This document shows positions 58,339-64,000 of a stretch of 64,000 nucleotides of DNA, one piece after another. Made by a program: the position numbers and the translations under genes. The notes below the pieces were generated by a model that did not search any database, was not told the DNA's origin, and saw only the letters and a list, made by a program, of their open reading frames with translations. The DNA is from Candidatus Riflebacteria bacterium HGW-Riflebacteria-1 (GTDB lineage Bacteria; Muiribacteriota; Ozemobacteria; Ozemobacterales; Ozemobacteraceae): the NCBI GenBank assembly GCA_002839445.1, contig PGYB01000025.1, positions 1-64,000 on the forward strand, read 5' to 3'. Every line of letters begins with the position of its first letter. The stretch's first letter is position 1.

Positions 58339-58635
58339 CAGCTCTTTGAAAAACAATGGAAAAGCGTTTTCCGGATCGCCGAAGTATATTCATACTTTGT
58401 CATAGCACTCTCACTCCATGGAAACATCAAGGTCACTCTTTTATTCACACCACAGCCACTACCTAGTCATCAACACTCAACACACCAGCTATACCAACTC
58501 AACACCACAGTCAATGAATTGCCACAGCATGATCCGGAAAGCTTTTTATAATTTTGTCATCTGACGATGACTCAACGATCCTCTCAAAAGATCCTCTCAC
58601 TTTGTCCCCGGGTTTTTAAACCGGGGATTTTTTTT
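58339..58635 (+). ncRNA. Candidate sigma-54-dependent small RNA
   Basis: Bounded by the 58313 promoter and 58605 terminator; paired arms TTTCCGGATC (58368-58377)/GATCCGGAAA (58531-58540); two GATCCTCTCA boxes. Confidence 0.5.
58605..58635 (+). terminator. Intrinsic terminator
   Basis: TCCCCGG-gtttttaaa-CCGGGGA followed by eight T. Confidence 0.92.
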
Positions 58636-58656
58636 GCCCGGAATGCTATCGCAGGA

Positions 58657-59121
58657 CTAGTCCAGTTCAGGTTTATGGCTAGATCCGCAGGATATCACCT
58701 GGACTACCTTCAGACTCAGGCGCTCGGCCTGGCGCGTTCTCGCGGCTATCGCGACTACTCCGAATGCCAGCGCCATTCCGGTAAAGCCGTAGACGAGGCG
58801 CCAGACATCACTGATAATGCAGCCAGTCAAATGGCAAAGCCAGGGCGTCAGAGCCATTCCGGCAAAAAAACCGGCAACTGGCAGGCCGAAAATCAGCAGT
58901 GCTGCTACGCTTCCTTCACCGGGGTTGAGATCAAGAAGAACTTCGTCGCCTATGTCGACTTTAAACTCTGCAGTTAAAGCTCTGATTGTCTTTTTTGCTG
59001 AGCGCTTTTCTCCATCGAGAAGCCCTGTGCATGCGTGACAGCCATTGCATTCCGGTCGCGGTTCTACCTCGACTATTACAAAGTCACCTTCGATCCCGGT
59101 AATTTTTCCCTGCAGGCTCAT
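58657..59121 (-). CDS. rseC: SoxR-reducing system / RseC-like protein
   Basis: 154 aa; 'PECNGCHACTGL', two TM segments typical of RseC_MucC. Confidence 0.75.
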   Translation of the reverse strand: MSLQGKITGIEGDFVIVEVEPRPECNGCHACTGLLDGEKRSAKKTIRALTAEFKVDIGDEVLLDLNPGEGSVAALLIFGLPVAGFFAGMALTPWLCHLTGCIISDVWRLVYGFTGMALAFGVVAIAARTRQAERLSLKVVQVISCGSSHKPELD

Positions 59122-59179
59122 GACTTTCCATCCGACTTATAATGAGACGTACAACAAAAAGGCATGTTACCCTATATTT

Positions 59180-59749
59180 ATGAAAAGCGAAAGAGCCGGG
59201 TTCCTTATATTGACCATGTTTCTTATTTCTGGCATGCAGCAGACTTCGGCTCAGATGCCGAACTTCTTTGCTCCACCACCAACTCCAGCTCCTGTTGCGC
59301 GGCCGGTAACGGCGCCAGCGCCCGCTCCCGTCACAGAGCCTGCCAGGACTCCCGTCAGCGAACCAGGCCAGCCCCTGCCTTATAAAGAGTCAGTCTATGA
59401 TCCGGCTATGGATAATCATCTGAAAGCACCTTCGCAAGATCAGCAGATTGGGCTTTTTGGCCTGCCAATCGGCAGAGTCGAAAATATGCTGATGGCGAAT
59501 GGCGCAAAGAAACACTCATACGCCTTTGGTAAATACAGCCGGTTAACGCTCTCTGTTTATCTGGTTACAGTCTATTTCGACCGCGACAGACTTGTTGGCG
59601 CTTTCTCGGTAGAACCTCGACCGCCATACAAGACAGTTGAGCCCGATGCCAGACAGTTTTTTATGGAAATGTTTCTTAAAGATGCAGATCTGTCGCGGTT
59701 TGAGGCAAACATCGCCAGCTCGCGGCTTGAAGTCAAATACAAGAATTAA
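59180..59749 (+). CDS. Exported Pro-rich hypothetical protein
   Basis: Signal peptide 'MKSERAGFLILTMFLISGMQQTSAQ'; PAPAPVTEPA low-complexity linker. Confidence 0.7.
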   Translation: MKSERAGFLILTMFLISGMQQTSAQMPNFFAPPPTPAPVARPVTAPAPAPVTEPARTPVSEPGQPLPYKESVYDPAMDNHLKAPSQDQQIGLFGLPIGRVENMLMANGAKKHSYAFGKYSRLTLSVYLVTVYFDRDRLVGAFSVEPRPPYKTVEPDARQFFMEMFLKDADLSRFEANIASSRLEVKYKN

Positions 59750-60432
59750 GTCGCATCACCGTTCTGCTCGCTTTTGCCAGTTTCAGATGCTGCTTCAGCT
59801 GTTTGCTCCGGCGCTGTCGCCTTTGCGCTTTTGATGCCGAGGTAGTTTTTGAGTTCGCTGCGGTGTTCCCACATTGTCCATGTTGACATGAACGCAACGA
59901 TATAAAGATAATCAAGATCTTGCGGCCGGTAAAGAAACACCCAGGCAATCGACAGCAGTGGCATGGCGCCGGCAGCGCTTAAGGCGCCGGGTTTGCTTGA
60001 TAGGCCCCAGAAGGCCAGAAACAGGCCGAGAAACAATGACAGCAGCGCCGGCACGTATAGCAGTGTTACCATTACGCCAAATGTAGGCGCCAGGCCCCTG
60101 CCACCCTTAAACCCCAGAAATGGGCTGTTACAATGGCCAATTACCGTTAAAACGCTGCCAATACCAACTACCCACCATTGCGAATAGGCCTCAGGTCCGA
60201 TCAGTTTGATGGTAACCGGGTATACTGCAAGAAACCCCTTGAGAGCGTCGAGTATGCAGACAATGACTCCTGTCGGAATACCGAGAATTTCGAATACTTC
60301 GCCAGGAGGGCGAGTGTCGCGGCTTCCCGGCACAATCAATGATTTTCCGGTCTTGAGGCGCGCGACAATCTCACCTAACGGCAGGCTTCCAATCAGGAAG
60401 CAGGCGACGAAATACTGTAGGATTATGGTCAT
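59746..60432 (-). CDS. plsY: Glycerol-3-phosphate acyltransferase PlsY
   Basis: 'FLIGSLPLGEIVARLKTG', 'GHCNSPFLGFKGGRGLAPTFG'. Confidence 0.88.
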   Translation of the reverse strand: MTIILQYFVACFLIGSLPLGEIVARLKTGKSLIVPGSRDTRPPGEVFEILGIPTGVIVCILDALKGFLAVYPVTIKLIGPEAYSQWWVVGIGSVLTVIGHCNSPFLGFKGGRGLAPTFGVMVTLLYVPALLSLFLGLFLAFWGLSSKPGALSAAGAMPLLSIAWVFLYRPQDLDYLYIVAFMSTWTMWEHRSELKNYLGIKSAKATAPEQTAEAASETGKSEQNGDAT

Positions 60433-60443
60433 TGGCGAGCCAA

Positions 60444-61454
60444 TCAGGCCTTGTCAATCATTTTTATGCATTTTTTCGGGCATTTTTCGGCGCACAAGCC
60501 ACATCCAACGCACTTTCCTGGTATTATCGAGTGTTTTTCTTTGGGAGTGCCGCCATTAACTGCCGAAAACTTGCACACTTTAAAACAGATTGTACAGCCG
60601 ATGCAGGCTTCTTCGTCAATAACAGCCACGCGGCCCTTGAAATCTGGCCTGGTCTCCATGATAATAGTTTTCTGCGGGCATTTGACGACGCACGCACCGC
60701 AACCCACGCATTTTTCATATTCTATTCGAGCCAGGTTATCCGCAACCTTGATTGCATCATATGCGCAGACCTTAACGCATAACCCGCACCCAATACAGCC
60801 AACTTTGCAGACTTTTCGGGTTTCGGCACCGCGGTCGGTCGAGTTGCACTTAACATGTACGGTCTTTTCCTTGTCGACCATTTCTATCAGCTGTTTCGGG
60901 CAGGCAAGTACACACTTTCCGCAGGCTACGCACTTGTCTTCATCAACTTCAGGCAGATGATGCGGGCCAATCTTGATTGCGTCAAACGGGCAGGCGGCTA
61001 CGCATGAACCGAGTCCCATGCAGCGATGCGGGCAAAGCCATGGGCCGTTTTGCAGCAAAACCGCTGCCTGGCAGTTTGGTACGCCCATATACTCAAATTT
61101 TTTGTATTCATCTGTGTCAAGACCGTTGCATTTAACCAGGGCCGCTTTGACTACTGGCTTCATATCTGGCTTGTCAATCTTGTTAAGGCCAAGAAGCTCT
61201 TCAATTTTTTTTCGGTTTTCTGCCGCCATGACCGGGCAAAGAGTTGTGGCAACCCCTTTGTTGACAACCGCTTCGGCAAAGCCGGCACAGCCAGGGTAGC
61301 CGCAGCCACCGCAATTGGCGCCAGGAAGCAATTCAATTGTCTGCTCAATTTTGGGGTCGACTTTTACCTCAAACTTTTTTGATGCAAATGAAAGCACCGC
61401 CCCAAAGACAAAACCAAGAATTCCGAGAACTAAAACCGCTGTTAAGATTTGCAT
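60444..61454 (-). CDS. rnfB: Electron transport complex subunit RnfB
   Basis: N-term TM, 'CGGCGYPGCAGFAEAVV', then several CxxCxxCxxxC ferredoxin motifs. Confidence 0.95.
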   Translation of the reverse strand: MQILTAVLVLGILGFVFGAVLSFASKKFEVKVDPKIEQTIELLPGANCGGCGYPGCAGFAEAVVNKGVATTLCPVMAAENRKKIEELLGLNKIDKPDMKPVVKAALVKCNGLDTDEYKKFEYMGVPNCQAAVLLQNGPWLCPHRCMGLGSCVAACPFDAIKIGPHHLPEVDEDKCVACGKCVLACPKQLIEMVDKEKTVHVKCNSTDRGAETRKVCKVGCIGCGLCVKVCAYDAIKVADNLARIEYEKCVGCGACVVKCPQKTIIMETRPDFKGRVAVIDEEACIGCTICFKVCKFSAVNGGTPKEKHSIIPGKCVGCGLCAEKCPKKCIKMIDKA

Positions 61455-61469
61455 ATTATAGTTCCTTAG

Positions 61470-62048
61470 TTAGACCAGGCCAGAAAAGCCCATGAATGCT
61501 GTGGCTAGAAGTCCGGCGGTGATAAAGGCTATCGGTGCGCCCTTCATCGATTCGGGTATTTCGCAGATATCTAAGCGTTCGCGGATGCCTGCCATTATCA
61601 AAAGGGCGAAGAAGAAACCAATTCCGGCGCCAGCAGCGTTAGCAACTGCTTCAACCAGATTATAGCCGCGCTTGATGTTGATCAGCGAAATGCCGAGAAC
61701 AGCACAGTTTGTGGTTATCAGCGGAAGAAAAACGCCGAGGGACTGATAAAGTGCTGGCGCAGTTTTTCTGACGACCATTTCGACAAATTGCACCAGCGAT
61801 GCAATGATAAGAATGAACGATATCGTCTGCAGATACTCAAGCTGTAACGGAACTAGAACAAAATTCTGTATGCTCCAGGTGACTACAGATGCCAGCAACA
61901 ACACAAATATTACAGCAAAACCCATGCCTGTTGCCGAGTCGATTTTGCTTGAAACGCCTATAAATGGGCAAAGCCCAAGAATCTGGCTGAGCACTACATT
62001 TTCGATAAATATCGCAACAATAAAAATTGCAATCAGTTCGGCACCCAT
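61470..62048 (-). CDS. rnfA: Electron transport complex subunit RnfA
   Basis: 'FIENVVLSQILGLCPFIGVSSKIDSATGMG', 'LITTNCAVLGISLIN'. Confidence 0.95.
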   Translation of the reverse strand: MGAELIAIFIVAIFIENVVLSQILGLCPFIGVSSKIDSATGMGFAVIFVLLLASVVTWSIQNFVLVPLQLEYLQTISFILIIASLVQFVEMVVRKTAPALYQSLGVFLPLITTNCAVLGISLINIKRGYNLVEAVANAAGAGIGFFFALLIMAGIRERLDICEIPESMKGAPIAFITAGLLATAFMGFSGLV

Positions 62049-62645
62049 TTAATTGCCTCCTTTGCTGGCCATAAGGCGTTTGAGGGCGATCAGCAAGCCG
62101 AATACGATGAATCCGCCCGGAGCCATGATCATGATCAGTGCCGGATCTTTGCTGAAAAACGGCATCGCATGGCCAAACAATTTGCCTTCGCCAAGTAGCT
62201 CTCTGAAAAAGGCGATGCAGCACAAAGCTATGGTAAAGCCTATTCCCATGCCGATTGCATCGAGCAGTGAGTCAAAAACGCCGTTTTTGTTGGCAAAAGC
62301 TTCGGCCCGGCCAAGAATGATACAGTTAACAACTATGAGCGGAATAAAAATGCCGAGGCTTGCCGACAGGGCTGGCGAATACGCCGCAATCATTTTGTCG
62401 ATTATGGTTACAAAAGTTGCAATGATGACTATGTAGACAGGTATTCTTATCTTGCTCGGAACCAGATGGCGCAGCAGCGAGATCATCATGTTGCTGCCAA
62501 TCAAAACGAATGTCGCAGCAATGCCCATACCGACAGCATTGCTCAGCGATGATGAAACTGCCAGAGCCGGGCACAGGCCGAGACCAATCACAAAAATCGG
62601 GTTGTCTTTCCAGAAGCCTTTGGTAAGCTGTTGTATTGGATTCAT
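62049..62645 (-). CDS. rnfE: Electron transport complex subunit RnfE
   Basis: 'GFWKDNPIFVIGLGLCPALAVSSSLSNAVGMG', 'LIVVNCIILGRAEAFA'. Confidence 0.95.
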   Translation of the reverse strand: MNPIQQLTKGFWKDNPIFVIGLGLCPALAVSSSLSNAVGMGIAATFVLIGSNMMISLLRHLVPSKIRIPVYIVIIATFVTIIDKMIAAYSPALSASLGIFIPLIVVNCIILGRAEAFANKNGVFDSLLDAIGMGIGFTIALCCIAFFRELLGEGKLFGHAMPFFSKDPALIMIMAPGGFIVFGLLIALKRLMASKGGN

Positions 62646-63259
62646 TTTGCGTCTCCTGATTGCGGAACAGCTGGCAGAGCAGTGGGCGCCGTGAGGGTTG
62701 GCAACTGTTCTCTGACCTTTTCAAAAGTTCCTAAAGCTTCGGTTACGCCTACGCAAAAAGCCCGTGAACTGATGGTTGCAGCGGTAATGCCGTCGACATC
62801 GCCACCATCCTGTTTCACCTTGAATACTGGTTTCTGCTTATCCTGCAGCAGCTTTTTGAATGGTGCCAGGAAAACGTTATCAGCGAGTTTGGTTCCGAGT
62901 CCGGGGGTTTCTTTCTGCGAAAGTATCTTTACACCAGCAATGCTGCCGTCAGTCTTGAGGCCAAGCACCATTTCAATTGGCCCGGCATAACCCTTGGGGG
63001 CAACATTAACTACGATACCAGCAAGATCACCATTTTCGGCAAAACCTGCAGTATAAAGAAGGCCCTCGTTGGGGTTTTCAGATTTGATGTCATTGAATTT
63101 TTTTGCTTCGGGTAGTACTTCTGCTCTGGCTTGTTCAAGTTGTTTGAGACGGTTTTCAAGAATTCTGGGTGAAGTTTTCATCTCAGTGAAACCGAGGAGC
63201 ACGCCGGCAACAGCTGCTATGATGAACAAGAAAGAGCCCATGCGCAACATGTCGTTCAT
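62642..63259 (-). CDS. rnfG: Electron transport complex subunit RnfG (FMN-binding)
   Basis: 'VLGLKTDGSIAGVKILSQKETPGLGTKLAD', 'DGITAATISSRA'. Confidence 0.92.
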   Translation of the reverse strand: MNDMLRMGSFLFIIAAVAGVLLGFTEMKTSPRILENRLKQLEQARAEVLPEAKKFNDIKSENPNEGLLYTAGFAENGDLAGIVVNVAPKGYAGPIEMVLGLKTDGSIAGVKILSQKETPGLGTKLADNVFLAPFKKLLQDKQKPVFKVKQDGGDVDGITAATISSRAFCVGVTEALGTFEKVREQLPTLTAPTALPAVPQSGDAK

Positions 63260-64000
63260 GCCTGTGCCTCCTTTGCTTTTACCTGGCCAAATTTGCGCGG
63301 CATGGTAAATTTATCGATCAGCGGAACAAGCGAGTTCATGATGAGAATCGAATAGCAGACGCCCTCAGGATACCCGCCTTTCATACGGATTAGAAGAGTA
63401 AGCGCACCACAGCCAAAACCAAAAATAAGTTGTCCGCACCCGGTCATTGGCGAGGTAACCATGTCGGTAATCATGAAAAATGCACCGATAATAAGGCCGC
63501 CGGTAAGCAGATGGAATGCAGCATACTCGAGCGTGCCTCCAAAAATCAGGGCTCCGACAAAAACAGTTGCACACATGGCAACCGGGCCATGCCAGGTGAT
63601 GTGCCCACGGATCAGCAGATAAAGGCCACCAAGCAGCAGAGCTGCCTTGGACATTTCACCGAGTGAACCACTGAAGTTGATGCCCCAGAACAGGTCTGAA
63701 AAGCCGATCTGAAGCTGGCTGAATACATAAGATACCAGTGAAGTGCCAGATTCGCTGAGCTGTTTAACCAATTCAGCATCACGGCCAGCTGTTTTAATTA
63801 TCCCAAGGGGGGTTGCACAGGTCATGGCATCTGTTATGGCTGCTCCGGTCGACATTGCCGCACCGGGCTTGAGCCAGGTTGTCATGTAGACGGGCCAGCT
63901 GCCAAGCAGCAGGGCACGCGCAACATGTGCCGGATTGAATATGTTCTGACCAAGTCCGCCGTAGACCTGTTTACCAAGTGCGATTGCGATAAAGCCACCG
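63256..64000 (-). CDS. rnfD: Electron transport complex subunit RnfD (N-terminus beyond window)
   Basis: Frame stays open to the window edge: 'GGFIAIALGKQVYGGLGQNIFNPAHVARALLLGSWPVYMTTWLKPG'. Confidence 0.92.
   Translation of the reverse strand, partial: GGFIAIALGKQVYGGLGQNIFNPAHVARALLLGSWPVYMTTWLKPGAAMSTGAAITDAMTCATPLGIIKTAGRDAELVKQLSESGTSLVSYVFSQLQIGFSDLFWGINFSGSLGEMSKAALLLGGLYLLIRGHITWHGPVAMCATVFVGALIFGGTLEYAAFHLLTGGLIIGAFFMITDMVTSPMTGCGQLIFGFGCGALTLLIRMKGGYPEGVCYSILIMNSLVPLIDKFTMPRKFGQVKAKEAQA

Noticed and set aside
58312-58551. 79-aa ORF at the sigma-54 locus
   Set aside because: Its TTG start lies within the promoter element itself, upstream of the predicted transcription start; low-complexity Thr/His/Gln composition.
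63256-63885. RnfD as a complete 209-aa protein
   Set aside because: The minus frame stays open to 64000 with clear RnfD sequence upstream, so the listed Met is internal.

Overview
64-kb window from a bacterial chromosome, probably an anaerobic, amino-acid-fermenting, Gram-negative-type organism (HldD, RseC, partial Rnf complex, D-ornithine 4,5-aminomutase operon). I could not assign a taxon. Left to right: (i) a minus-strand surface-polysaccharide cluster (flippase, glycosyltransferases, DegT aminotransferase, LbetaH acyltransferase, Gfo/Idh oxidoreductase), followed by a plus-strand NAD-dependent epimerase and HldD; (ii) an OraS/OraE/GlmL(MutL)/ornithine racemase/alanine racemase operon; (iii) an MBL/beta-CASP nuclease and a protein resembling bacterial major vault protein (MVP repeats, SPFH-like shoulder, coiled coil); (iv) a NodU-type carbamoyltransferase coupled to an unusual radical SAM protein; pgl/zwf; (v) large secreted proteins (FN3 protein, ~2000-aa alpha-2-macroglobulin with CSEQ thioester motif, TPR proteins); (vi) proS, then a minus-strand operon of amidase, OB-fold protein, TctA-like permease, YdjM-like membrane protein and a solitary Cas6e-like protein with no CRISPR array or other cas gene in the window; (vii) two tandem HEFQH metallopeptidases; (viii) a B12-binding radical SAM protein, RseC, PlsY and rnfB-A-E-G-D. 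The most interesting non-coding signals are a two-copy MITE family with terminal inverted repeats ending in CTAG, a related element at 42.5 kb carrying two inserted hairpin modules whose stems differ but still pair, and a terminator-bounded unit at 58.3-58.6 kb with a perfect-spacing sigma-54 promoter, which looks like a small RNA gene. All calls come from reading the sequence; no database search was run.
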